From JBFKQC01 sp041627895 (GTDB taxonomy: Bacteria > Pseudomonadota > Alphaproteobacteria > Rhodobacterales > Rhodobacteraceae): a stretch of 19,795 nucleotides of DNA. The translations under genes were made by a program, and so were the position numbers. Below the pieces are notes generated by a model. The model did not search any database. It saw only the letters and a list, made by a program, of their open reading frames with translations, and was not told the origin of the DNA. Shown here piece after piece: positions 6,774-14,261 of this stretch. Position 1 is the first letter of the stretch. Every line of letters starts with the position of its first letter. The stretch is from the NCBI GenBank assembly GCA_041627895.1, contig JBFKQC010000070.1, positions 1 through 19,795 on the forward strand. The letters run 5' to 3'.

Positions 6774-8363
6774 GTGACGGACAGCGACGTGATCATCGTG
6801 GGCGGCGGGCCGGTGGGGCTGGGGCTGGCGCTGGAACTGGGCCTGCGTGGCGTGCGGGTTCTGGTGCTGGAACGCAGCACCGATCTGCACCGTATCCCCA
6901 AGGGCCAGAACCTGACCCAGCGCACCGGCGAGCATTTTCGCGCCTGGGGAATATCCGAGGCGGTGCGCGCCGCCAGTCCAATCCCGCCCGGTTTCGGCAA
7001 CGCGGGCATGGTCGCTTATGGACAGCTTCTGAGCGACTACACCTACGACTGGTTCAAGCGCGCCGCCGTGCGGCCATATTACTTCGCCGACAACGAGCGC
7101 CTGCCGCAATACGCGCTGGAGGCGGTGATGCGCGCCCGCCACGCCGAGGTGCCTGCAATCACCTTCGCGACCGGCGCCAACGCCACGGCGGTGCGGCAGG
7201 ATGCGGACGGTGTCGAGGTAGAGTACTCGGCGGGCGCGAAGCGACGCACGGCGCGCGCGCGCTTCGCCGTGGGCTGCGACGGCGCACGGTCGATGCTGCG
7301 CCAGGCGGCGGGGATCGGGCAGCAGGTCGACGAGCACGGGCGCCGCATGGTGCTGTTGGTGATCCGCTCGCGCGAGTTGCACGAGATTCTCGAGGTTTAC
7401 CCGGGCAAGTCGATCTTCAACGTGATGAACCCCGATCTCGACGGCTACTGGCAGTTCCTCGGCCGCGTCGACCTGGACGGCGGCTGGTTCTATCACGCGC
7501 CGGTGCCCGAGGGCACGACGGCCGAGAATTTCGACTTCCGCGCCTACCTGCACCAGGCGGTGGGCCGCGAGTTCGCGCTGGAATTCGAGCATATCGGGTT
7601 CTGGGATCTGCGCATCTCGCTGGCCAGGACCTACCGTGCGGGCAGGCTGTTCATCGCCGGCGACGCGGCGCATTCGCATCCGCCCTACGGCGGCTACGGC
7701 GTCAATACCGGGCTCGAGGACGCCCGCAACCTCGGCTGGAAGCTTGCGGCCGAGTTGCAGGGCTGGGCCGGGCCTGGGCTGCTCGACAGCTACTCGGCCG
7801 AGCGGCACCCGGTCTTCGCCTCGACGTCCGAGGATTTCATCGCAAGGATGATCCGGGATGACCGCGCCTTCACCCGGACCCAATCGCCCGAAAAGGACCG
7901 CGCCGCCTTCGAGGCCGCCTGGGCCGAGCGCGCGGCGGGCGGCAACGCCGATGTCACCGAGTTCCTGCCGCATTACGCGGGCTCGCCGCTGGTGTTCGGC
8001 GAACCCGGGGCCCGGTCGGGTGCGAAGGGCCGGCACGAATTCACCGCCCGGCCGGGCTATCACCTGGCGCCGCAGCCGCTGCCGGACGGGGGCGAGATGT
8101 GGGATGCGCTGGGGCCGGGGTTCACGCTGCTGGATCTCAACGCCGCCGCGGACACGGCCGCCTGGCGCGCCGCCGCAGGGCCGGTGCCGCTGACGGTCGT
8201 GCAGGCCGACAGCCCCGCGGCCCGCGCCGCCTATGGCGCGTCGCTGATCCTGGTGCGCCCGGATCTCTTCGTCGCCTGGGCGGGGGACGCGGCGGATTTG
8301 CCCTCGGCGATCATCGCGCGGGCGACCGGGAATGCGCGCCCCGCGGGCCGGAGTCCCGGCTGA
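6774..8363 (+). CDS. Second FAD-dependent aromatic hydroxylase, divergent paralogue
   Basis: A 529-residue class A flavoprotein monooxygenase. The motifs are GGGPVG (10-15), GCDGA (167-171) and IAGDAAHSHPPYGGYGVNTG (from about 294), with a C-terminal thioredoxin-like domain ending LVRPDLFVAWAGD. It shares architecture with the minus-strand monooxygenase but differs through the middle domain, which normally decides substrate. A TYDWFKRAAVRPYYFADNERLPQ stretch replaces the RMNQIFLEP region of its neighbour. The two therefore probably act on different or successive compounds. It is divergent from the TRAP/monooxygenase operon and may share its control. It is convergent with the next gene (46-bp gap). 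It starts with GTG. No dioxygenase or hydrolase for ring cleavage is visible nearby. Confidence 0.87.
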   Translation: MTDSDVIIVGGGPVGLGLALELGLRGVRVLVLERSTDLHRIPKGQNLTQRTGEHFRAWGISEAVRAASPIPPGFGNAGMVAYGQLLSDYTYDWFKRAAVRPYYFADNERLPQYALEAVMRARHAEVPAITFATGANATAVRQDADGVEVEYSAGAKRRTARARFAVGCDGARSMLRQAAGIGQQVDEHGRRMVLLVIRSRELHEILEVYPGKSIFNVMNPDLDGYWQFLGRVDLDGGWFYHAPVPEGTTAENFDFRAYLHQAVGREFALEFEHIGFWDLRISLARTYRAGRLFIAGDAAHSHPPYGGYGVNTGLEDARNLGWKLAAELQGWAGPGLLDSYSAERHPVFASTSEDFIARMIRDDRAFTRTQSPEKDRAAFEAAWAERAAGGNADVTEFLPHYAGSPLVFGEPGARSGAKGRHEFTARPGYHLAPQPLPDGGEMWDALGPGFTLLDLNAAADTAAWRAAAGPVPLTVVQADSPAARAAYGASLILVRPDLFVAWAGDAADLPSAIIARATGNARPAGRSPG

Positions 8364-8393
8364 ACACGGCTGCGCCGACGGCCTGCCATCTAC

Positions 8394-8407
8394 CGCGGCC
8401 GGCCGCG
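8394..8407. terminator. Perfect 14-bp palindrome between convergent genes, possible terminator
   Basis: CGCGGCC is followed directly by GGCCGCG in the 46-bp gap between the stop of the plus-strand monooxygenase and the stop of the minus-strand transferase-like gene. Position and symmetry would serve both directions. There is no loop and no T-tract, so a classical intrinsic terminator is not shown. It may simply be a GC-rich palindrome. Confidence 0.3.
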
Positions 8408-8409
8408 CG

Positions 8410-9327
8410 TCAGACTTGCCAGCCGTGTCGCCGGACGGTCTCGAGGATCCGCGCCTCGGCGTCTTCGGCTGCGCCGGAAATCGTCGTCATCCTGAGGAAC
8501 CAGAACAGGTAGCGTTCGTAGTCCGGCGCCATTTCCGGCGCGGCGGCGATCGCCTTGGCCGCGCCGGTCGCGGCCACGTCTGCGGCGATGTGGTGAAAGT
8601 CGATCTTCGCGAACAGCACGCAAGGTTTCTTCGCGAAGAAGCCATAAAGCGCGACCGACGAGTTTTCGGTGACGATGTAGTCGCATCCTGCAACCAGCGC
8701 CGTCGTCGGCGCCGAGGACAGCCGCAGGCGCGGATGCCTGTCGATCAGCGCCTTCAGCGCGTCGATCTCTTCCGGCAGATAGGTCTCGCCCGGATGCAGC
8801 CCGATCACCGCGTCGCGCCGGGGCTCATGCCGCACCACCGCCTCGATCATGTCGAGCGGGCGGGCCGCCTGAAAGCTTCGCTGCTCCAGCAAGCGTCCCT
8901 GCAGCGGGATGTAGACATGCCCCGCCGGATCGCCGTCAAGCGCGCCCCTGGGGAACAGCTCGTACCGCCAGTTGCGGCAGAATCTTTCGGCCGCGACGGG
9001 GTCGACGATGGCGGGGTCGAAGCCGGCCCTCGCGACCTCGTAGTCCCAGCGCTCGGCGGTCGGCTCGATGCGCCAGAACGGGTAGAAATACGCCTTGCGC
9101 ATGGTCAGCGCGCGGTCGTGGAACGGATCGTCCATGTGAAACAGCGAATAGCCTTGCCGGGTCGCGGATTTCAGACGCTCGGCCTCGGCGTTCCGGCACA
9201 GCTCGACGCGGAAGCCCTGCGACTCGAAGGCGTTGCGGATCCGGTTGACGAAGTTGAAATTCCCCTTGGCGGCACGCTCGCGGGGGATGTCGTCGAGATA
9301 GATGCGAAGGATCCTGCCCCGGGCCAT
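8410..9327 (-). CDS. Putative capsule/glycan biosynthesis transferase-like protein (KpsS/KpsC-like fold suspected)
   Basis: A 305-residue soluble protein with no signal peptide or membrane segment. I do not recognise a named orthologue. The C-terminal half resembles GT-B type capsule polysaccharide proteins (KpsS/KpsC-like): a GLHPGETY segment, then DYIVTENSSVALYGFFAKKPCVLF. This is the usual sugar-nucleotide-side pattern of a buried strand, an acidic residue, a Ser-rich turn and KPC/KPV. The N-terminal half has RILRIYLDD and an aromatic-rich stretch (AYFYPFWRIEPTAERWDYE). I chose the ATG at 9327; the frame extends 12 codons further to a TTG, but that part would run into the divergent hslV promoter region and reads as low-complexity. 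It stands alone, with no capsule export genes in view. The function is a guess from motif shape. Confidence 0.62.
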   Translation of the reverse strand: MARGRILRIYLDDIPRERAAKGNFNFVNRIRNAFESQGFRVELCRNAEAERLKSATRQGYSLFHMDDPFHDRALTMRKAYFYPFWRIEPTAERWDYEVARAGFDPAIVDPVAAERFCRNWRYELFPRGALDGDPAGHVYIPLQGRLLEQRSFQAARPLDMIEAVVRHEPRRDAVIGLHPGETYLPEEIDALKALIDRHPRLRLSSAPTTALVAGCDYIVTENSSVALYGFFAKKPCVLFAKIDFHHIAADVAATGAAKAIAAAPEMAPDYERYLFWFLRMTTISGAAEDAEARILETVRRHGWQV

Positions 9328-9368
9328 GGCCGGCAGGCTAGGCGGGCGGACTGGCCAAGTCAAAGCGG

Positions 9369-9398
9369 CTTGTTCCCGCGGCTGGGCGCCGCCATATA
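9369..9398 (+). promoter_or_regulatory. Candidate heat-shock (RpoH-type) promoter of hslVU
   Basis: CTTGTTC at 9369-9375 and CATATA at 9393-9398 are separated by 17 bp (TTGTTC to CATATA), and the start codon of hslV lies 24 bp further on. The CTTG -35 core and the CCATATA-type -10 fit alphaproteobacterial RpoH promoters, and hslVU is a classical heat-shock operon. This is inferred from sequence only. A housekeeping sigma could also use it. Confidence 0.6.
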
Positions 9399-9422
9399 GG
9401 CCCGAAGACGAAGGAGCATGCG

Positions 9423-9980
9423 ATGGCGGATGACGGCTTTCCCGGCTGGCACGGCACGACGATTGTCGGCGTCAAGAAGGGCGGCGAGGTGGTGATCGCG
9501 GGCGACGGGCAGGTCAGCCTGGGCCAGACGGTGATCAAGGGCACCGCGCGCAAGGTGCGCCGGCTCAGCCCGGGCGGGCATGACGTGGTGGCGGGTTTTG
9601 CCGGGTCCACGGCGGATGCCTTCACGCTATTGGAGCGGCTGGAGGCCAAGCTGGAGGCGACGCCCGGCCAGTTGCAGCGCGCGGCGGTCGAGCTGGCGAA
9701 GGACTGGCGCACCGACAAGTACCTGCAAAAGCTCGAGGCGATGCTGATCGTCTCGGACGGCGCCTCGATCTACGTCATTACCGGCGCCGGCGACGTGCTG
9801 GAGCCCGAACATGACGTGACCGCGATCGGCTCGGGCGGCAATTATGCGCTGGCCGCGGGCCGGGCGCTGATGGACGGGGATCTGTCGGCCGAGGATATCG
9901 CGCGCCGCGCCATGGCGATCGCGGCGGATATCTGCGTCTACACCAACGGCAACCTGACGGTGGAGAAGATCAGCCAATGA
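9423..9980 (+). CDS. hslV: ATP-dependent protease subunit HslV (ClpQ)
   Basis: The 185-residue peptidase ring subunit of the HslVU (ClpYQ) protease, a bacterial relative of proteasome beta subunits. The N-terminus is MADDGFPGWHG followed by TTIVGVKKGGEVVIAGDGQVS. Processing after G11 would expose the catalytic threonine T12, as in other HslV proteins with a short propeptide. GTARKVRRL and GFAGSTADAFTLLE are further family signatures, and the length is normal. AAGGAG (9411-9416) precedes the ATG at 9423. The stop codon overlaps the start of hslU by 4 bp (ATGA), which ties the two subunits in translation. It degrades misfolded and regulatory proteins in the cytoplasm. Confidence 0.97.
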   Translation: MADDGFPGWHGTTIVGVKKGGEVVIAGDGQVSLGQTVIKGTARKVRRLSPGGHDVVAGFAGSTADAFTLLERLEAKLEATPGQLQRAAVELAKDWRTDKYLQKLEAMLIVSDGASIYVITGAGDVLEPEHDVTAIGSGGNYALAAGRALMDGDLSAEDIARRAMAIAADICVYTNGNLTVEKISQ

Positions 9981-11284
9981 CCGACCTGACCCCCCGCGAG
10001 ATCGTCAGCGAACTCGACCGCTTCATCATCGGCCAGAAGGACGCCAAGCGGGCGGTGGCGGTCGCGCTTCGCAACCGCTGGCGGCGCAAGCAGCTTGGCG
10101 ACGATCTGCGCGAGGAAGTCTATCCCAAGAACATCCTGATGATCGGCCCCACCGGCGTCGGCAAGACCGAGATCAGCCGAAGGCTGGCGCGGCTGGCCCG
10201 GGCGCCGTTCATCAAGGTCGAGGCCACCAAGTTCACCGAGGTCGGCTATGTCGGCCGCGACGTGGAACAAATCGTGCGCGACCTGGTGGACGCGGCGATC
10301 ATCCAGACCCGCGAGGACATGCGCGACGCGGTCAAGGCCAATGCCCATCAGGCGGCCGAGGACCGCGTGATCGAGGCGCTGGCCGGCGAGGGCGCACGCG
10401 AGGGCACGCGCGAGATGTTCCGCGGCAAGCTGAAGCGGGGCGAGCTGGATGACAAGGTGATCGAGCTGGACCTCGCCGATCATTCGAACCCGATGCAGGG
10501 TTTCGAGATTCCCGGCCAGCCCGGGCAGATGGGCGGGATGATGAATCTCGGCGACATTTTCGGCAAGGCGTTCGGCCAGCGCACCGTGCGGCGCAAGATG
10601 ACGGTGGCGGAAAGCTACGAGGTGCTGATCGGGGAAGAGGCCGACAAGCTGCTGGACGACGAGACGGTGAAGACCGCGGCGCTGAAGGCGGTCGAGGAAA
10701 ACGGCATCGTGTTCCTCGACGAAATCGACAAGGTCTGCGCCCGGGCGGAGGCGCGCGGCGCCGACGTCAGCCGCGAGGGCGTGCAGCGCGACCTTCTGCC
10801 GCTGATCGAGGGCACGACGGTCTCGACCAAGCACGGCCCGGTCAAGACCGACCATATCCTGTTCATCGCCTCGGGCGCGTTCCACATCGCCAAGCCCTCG
10901 GACCTGCTGCCCGAATTGCAGGGCCGGCTGCCGATCCGGGTCGAGCTGCGCGCGCTGACCGAGCAGGATTTCGTCCGCATCCTGACAGAGACCGACAACG
11001 CCCTGACCCGGCAGTATTCCGCGCTTATGGCGACCGAGGAGGTCGCGGTGAGCTTTACCGACGACGGCATCGCGGCGCTGGCGAAGATCGCGGCCGACGT
11101 CAACCAGAGCGTCGAGAACATCGGCGCGCGGCGGCTGTATACCGTGATGGAAAGGGTTTTCGAGGAACTCAGCTTTACCGCGCCCGACCGGGGCGGCGAG
11201 GCGGTGACGGTCGACGCCGCCTTTGTCGACGCGAATCTGGGCGAGTTGACGAAATCCGTCGATGTCAGCCGCTACGTCCTCTAG
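9977..11284 (+). CDS. hslU: ATP-dependent protease ATPase subunit HslU (ClpY)
   Basis: A 435-residue AAA+ unfoldase that forms hexamers and feeds substrates to HslV. Walker A GPTGVGKT is at residues 57-64. Walker B (GIVFLDEIDKV) is at about 245-252. The pore and I-domain lie between them, and the sensor/Arg-finger segment GRLPIRVELRALTEQDF is at about 315. The extreme C-terminus (VDVSRYVL) is the family's conserved tail, which inserts into HslV to activate it. The intermediate domain contains a Met/Gly-rich stretch (PGQMGGMMNLGDIFGKAFG), which is common in alphaproteobacterial HslU. The start overlaps the hslV stop. Length and motifs are intact. Confidence 0.97.
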   Translation: MTDLTPREIVSELDRFIIGQKDAKRAVAVALRNRWRRKQLGDDLREEVYPKNILMIGPTGVGKTEISRRLARLARAPFIKVEATKFTEVGYVGRDVEQIVRDLVDAAIIQTREDMRDAVKANAHQAAEDRVIEALAGEGAREGTREMFRGKLKRGELDDKVIELDLADHSNPMQGFEIPGQPGQMGGMMNLGDIFGKAFGQRTVRRKMTVAESYEVLIGEEADKLLDDETVKTAALKAVEENGIVFLDEIDKVCARAEARGADVSREGVQRDLLPLIEGTTVSTKHGPVKTDHILFIASGAFHIAKPSDLLPELQGRLPIRVELRALTEQDFVRILTETDNALTRQYSALMATEEVAVSFTDDGIAALAKIAADVNQSVENIGARRLYTVMERVFEELSFTAPDRGGEAVTVDAAFVDANLGELTKSVDVSRYVL

Positions 11285-11341
11285 CGGCCGGGGTTCGGGC
11301 ATCCTATCTTCACATCGAATTTGCTTGGGCTCGGTCCGGTC

Positions 11342-12436
11342 ATGGTGCGGCTGCTCGCTTTCTTTCTGGTCGTCCTGACCGCTGCCTGTGCGCCAAGGGC
11401 GGCGCTTGTTCCGGTGCCCGGCGTGGTGCCCGACCTGCCGACCCGGTCGGTGTTCGTCGGCACGACGCGCGCCGAGGGAAAGGGGCTTTTCGGCAGCAAG
11501 CGCGCCGGCGCGATCCGGTATCTGCGTTTCGACATCACCGTCCCTCCGGGGCGCGAGGAGGGTCAGATCGACTGGCCCAAGGACACGTATGATCCCCAGA
11601 CGCACTTTGCCGTCGCCGGTCTGACCCGCCACGCCGAGGCCACGGTTTTCCGCCGCGACCTGGCCCGCGCGATGAGCCGCCGCCCCAGGCAGGAGCGCGA
11701 GGCGGTGATCTACGTGCACGGCTTCAACAACACTTTTGCCGAGGGCGTGCTGCGGATCACGCAATTGTCGCAGGATTTCCAGCTGGAAGGCGTGGCGGTG
11801 CATTATTCCTGGCCCAGCGCCGGCAATCCGCTGGGCTATGCCTATGACCGCGACAGCCTGCTGATCGCCCGCGACGGACTGGACGCGCTGATCGACGACG
11901 TGCGCGCGGCTGGGGCGACCAGCGTCGTCCTGGTCGCGCATTCCGTGGGCTCGATGCTGGTGATGGAGACGCTTAGACAGCGCGCCATAGCCCGGCCCGG
12001 ATCGGTGGCGCGCGACATCGACGCGGTGATCCTGATCTCGCCGGATATCGACGTCGAGCTGTTCCGCACCCAGGCGCGCCGGATCGGCGACCTGCCGCAG
12101 CCCTTCGGCATCTTCGCCTCGCGCCGCGACCGGGTGCTGACGCTGTCGGCACGGCTGACCGGGCAGCGCAACCGGCTGGGCAACGTGCAGGACCTGAGCA
12201 CGCTGGGCGATCTGGGCGTGACGCTGGTGGATGTCACGGAGTTTTCGACCGGCGCCGGGCATTTCACCGCCGGATCGTCGGCGGCGGTGATCCGCATCTT
12301 CGCCCGCGCGCCGGATCTGGACGCGGCGTTCAAGGGCGACAGCGCCGGGCGCGCCGGGCTGCTGCCCGGCACGGTGCTGACGGTGCAGAACGCCACCGCG
12401 ATCATTCTGTCGCCGGTCACCTCGATCACGCCGTGA
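11342..12436 (+). CDS. Alpha/beta hydrolase (DUF900-type) lipoprotein
   Basis: A 364-residue protein. Residues 1-15 are a lipoprotein signal (MVRLLAFFLVVLTAA) with lipobox LTAAC, so C16 is likely lipidated and the protein anchored in the envelope. The body is a DUF900-like alpha/beta hydrolase: an FVGTTRA start, AVIYVHGFNNTFAEGVLR (oxyanion region), the nucleophile elbow VAHSVGS with Ser at about 201, the acidic loop ISPDIDVELF, and a late GAGHF that can supply the catalytic histidine. I chose the ATG at 11342 because it starts exactly at the signal peptide; an in-frame TTG at 11321 adds seven residues without purpose. It begins 57 bp after hslU. The substrate is unknown; esterase or lipase activity is plausible. 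Confidence 0.85.
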   Translation: MVRLLAFFLVVLTAACAPRAALVPVPGVVPDLPTRSVFVGTTRAEGKGLFGSKRAGAIRYLRFDITVPPGREEGQIDWPKDTYDPQTHFAVAGLTRHAEATVFRRDLARAMSRRPRQEREAVIYVHGFNNTFAEGVLRITQLSQDFQLEGVAVHYSWPSAGNPLGYAYDRDSLLIARDGLDALIDDVRAAGATSVVLVAHSVGSMLVMETLRQRAIARPGSVARDIDAVILISPDIDVELFRTQARRIGDLPQPFGIFASRRDRVLTLSARLTGQRNRLGNVQDLSTLGDLGVTLVDVTEFSTGAGHFTAGSSAAVIRIFARAPDLDAAFKGDSAGRAGLLPGTVLTVQNATAIILSPVTSITP

Positions 12437-12473
12437 CGCTTTCCATTCCGCCCGTTCTCTGAGACAGAGCGGC

Positions 12474-13697
12474 ATGGGCCTGCTGCAATTCCTTCGCGAA
12501 AACGCGCCGTTCCTGGCGGCGGGGGCGTTGCTGGCGTTCTGTTCGAGCTTCGGCCAGACCTTCCTGATTTCGGTCTTCGCGGGCGTCATCCGCGAGGAGT
12601 TTGCGCTTTCGGACGGGCAGTGGGGCGGCATCTACACCATCGGCACCTTCGCAAGCGCGGTGGTGATGGTCTGGGCCGGTGTGCTGACCGATCATTTCCG
12701 CGCGCGCGTCCTCGGCGCGGTCGTGCTGGTTCTGCTGGCGGCGGCGTGCGTCCTGATGGCGCTGGCGCCGGCGGCCTGGGCGCTGCATTTCGTGATCTTC
12801 GCGCTGCGCTTCGCGGGGCAGGGGATGACCACGCATATCGCAGTGGTGGCAATGGCGCGCTGGTTCGTGGCCTCGCGCGGCAAGGCGCTGTCGATCGCCT
12901 CGCTCGGCATCGCGGCGGGCGAGGCGTTCCTGCCGCTTGCGGTGGTGTCCATGCTGGACATCGCGCCGTGGCGCGGGCTGTGGATCGGGTTCGCGCTGTT
13001 CCTCGTGCTGATGGTGCCGGTGCTGGCGCGGCTTCTCCGGCTCGAGCGGACGCCGCAATCGGTCGCCCGCGAAAGCCAGGCGGTGGGCATGGACGACCGG
13101 CACTGGAGCAGGCCCGAGGCGCTGCGCCACTGGCTGTTCTGGCTGATGGTGCCGTCGATCCTGGCGCCTTCTGCCTGGTCGACGGCGTTCTTTTTCCAGC
13201 AGGTGCACCTGGCGGAAACCAAGGGCTGGACACATGTCCAGCTGGTCGCGTTGTTCCCGCTTTACACCAGCGTCTCGGTGCTGGCGATGCTGGCCTCGGG
13301 ATGGGTGATCGACCGGGTCGGCACCGCACGGCTGATGCCGGTCTACCAGTTGCCGATGGCGGCTGGGTTCGTGGTGATCGGCACCACAGAGGGGTTGGGG
13401 CTGGCCGCGGCGGGGATGGTGCTGATGGCGCTGAGCCAGGGCGCGAATTCGACGCTTCCGAACGCGTTCTGGGCCGAGTTCTACGGCACGCGGAACCTCG
13501 GCGGGATCAAGGCGCTGGCAACGGCGGTGATGGTGCTCGGCTCGGCGCTGGGGCCGGGGATCACCGGTGCGCTGATAGATTTCGGCATCGTGTTTGCCGA
13601 CCAGATGGTCGGGATCGCCGCGTATTTCCTGTTCGCCGCGGTGCTGGTCGCGCTGGGTGTCGGGCGGGCGCGGCGACTGTTACCGCTGGCGGCGTAG
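12474..13697 (+). CDS. Major facilitator superfamily (MFS) transporter
   Basis: A 407-residue inner-membrane protein with about 12 predicted hydrophobic helices in two bundles. The central cytoplasmic loop (LLRLERTPQSVARESQAVGMDDRHWSRPEALRH) is at about residues 187-220. The loop after helix 2 reads GVLTDHFRARVLG, a recognisable MFS motif A variant (G-x-L-x-D-x-x-x-x-R). SLGIAAGEAFLPL and GGIKALATAVMVLGSALGPG are family-like helix-packing Gly/Ala runs. The family covers organic anions, sugars and drugs, and nothing here fixes the substrate. The gene follows the lipoprotein hydrolase by 37 bp, possibly in one transcript. Its last 18 bp overlap the end of the convergent Smr gene. Confidence 0.88.
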   Translation: MGLLQFLRENAPFLAAGALLAFCSSFGQTFLISVFAGVIREEFALSDGQWGGIYTIGTFASAVVMVWAGVLTDHFRARVLGAVVLVLLAAACVLMALAPAAWALHFVIFALRFAGQGMTTHIAVVAMARWFVASRGKALSIASLGIAAGEAFLPLAVVSMLDIAPWRGLWIGFALFLVLMVPVLARLLRLERTPQSVARESQAVGMDDRHWSRPEALRHWLFWLMVPSILAPSAWSTAFFFQQVHLAETKGWTHVQLVALFPLYTSVSVLAMLASGWVIDRVGTARLMPVYQLPMAAGFVVIGTTEGLGLAAAGMVLMALSQGANSTLPNAFWAEFYGTRNLGGIKALATAVMVLGSALGPGITGALIDFGIVFADQMVGIAAYFLFAAVLVALGVGRARRLLPLAA

Positions 13698-14261
13698 ATA
13701 GACATATAACGCGCCCTTGCCGCCGTGGCGGACATGCGCCGGGCCGTGGTGCAGCACGATGCCGGACAGCGGCGGCGTTTCCAGCCAGTGCGGCACCTGG
13801 TGGCGCAGTATGCCGCGGCGCACCGGGATCGGGCCGGGATCGTCGCGGTCCTTGCCCTTGCCGGTGATCACCAGCACCAGGCGCTTGCCGCCGGCCTGCG
13901 CCGCAAAGAGGAACCCCGTCAGCGCAGGATGCGCCTCGGCCATCGTCATGCCGTGCAGATCGATCCGCGCCTCGGGCTGCATCTTGCCGCGCTTCAGGCG
14001 GGCATGTTCCCTGGCGTCCATCCGCACGGGCGGTGATGGATTGGCTTGCGCAGGCAGGGCGGTATCCGTGTGCTTCTCGCCGATCCGGAACGGCGCGAGC
14101 GGCGCCGGGGCCGGTGCTGCGGGTCTGGGCCTGGCGATCTGCTGCGCAACCGACTCGGCCGGCGCCGGGCGGGGCGGGTGCATCGGCGTCGCCCGCCGCG
14201 TCACGCGTTCCCAAAGCTGCCGATCCTCTTCGCTGAGACGGCCGCGGCCCTTGCGGCTCAT
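13680..14261 (-). CDS. Smr-domain protein (MutS2 C-terminal-like nuclease domain)
   Basis: A 193-residue protein. The N-terminal third (MSRKGRGRLSEEDRQLWERVTRR) and a Pro/Ala-rich linker (to about residue 75) precede a stand-alone Smr domain. The domain shows RIDLHGMTMAEAHPALTGFL (the LDxHG motif, about 98-118), then LVLVITGKGK (the TGxG motif, about 128-138), RRGILRHQVPHWL, and a final GGKGALYVYLRR. Such proteins are linked to DNA or RNA nicking in mismatch, recombination or ribosome quality pathways; the exact role of the alphaproteobacterial form is not established. The start overlaps the mltA stop by 4 bp (ATGA). It is the last gene of the timA–mltA–smr group. Confidence 0.9.
   Translation of the reverse strand: MSRKGRGRLSEEDRQLWERVTRRATPMHPPRPAPAESVAQQIARPRPAAPAPAPLAPFRIGEKHTDTALPAQANPSPPVRMDAREHARLKRGKMQPEARIDLHGMTMAEAHPALTGFLFAAQAGGKRLVLVITGKGKDRDDPGPIPVRRGILRHQVPHWLETPPLSGIVLHHGPAHVRHGGKGALYVYLRRQR

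Noticed and set aside
9328..9363. TTG start adding 12 residues to the transferase-like protein
   Set aside because: The added residues look non-coding, and the segment is the start of the divergent hslVU upstream region. The internal ATG leads directly into the first core strand.
9938..12631. An 897-codon open frame on the minus strand over hslU and the hydrolase
   Set aside because: It lies opposite hslU and a clear lipoprotein hydrolase. Its His/Arg/Gln-rich composition is that of an antisense frame in GC-rich DNA.
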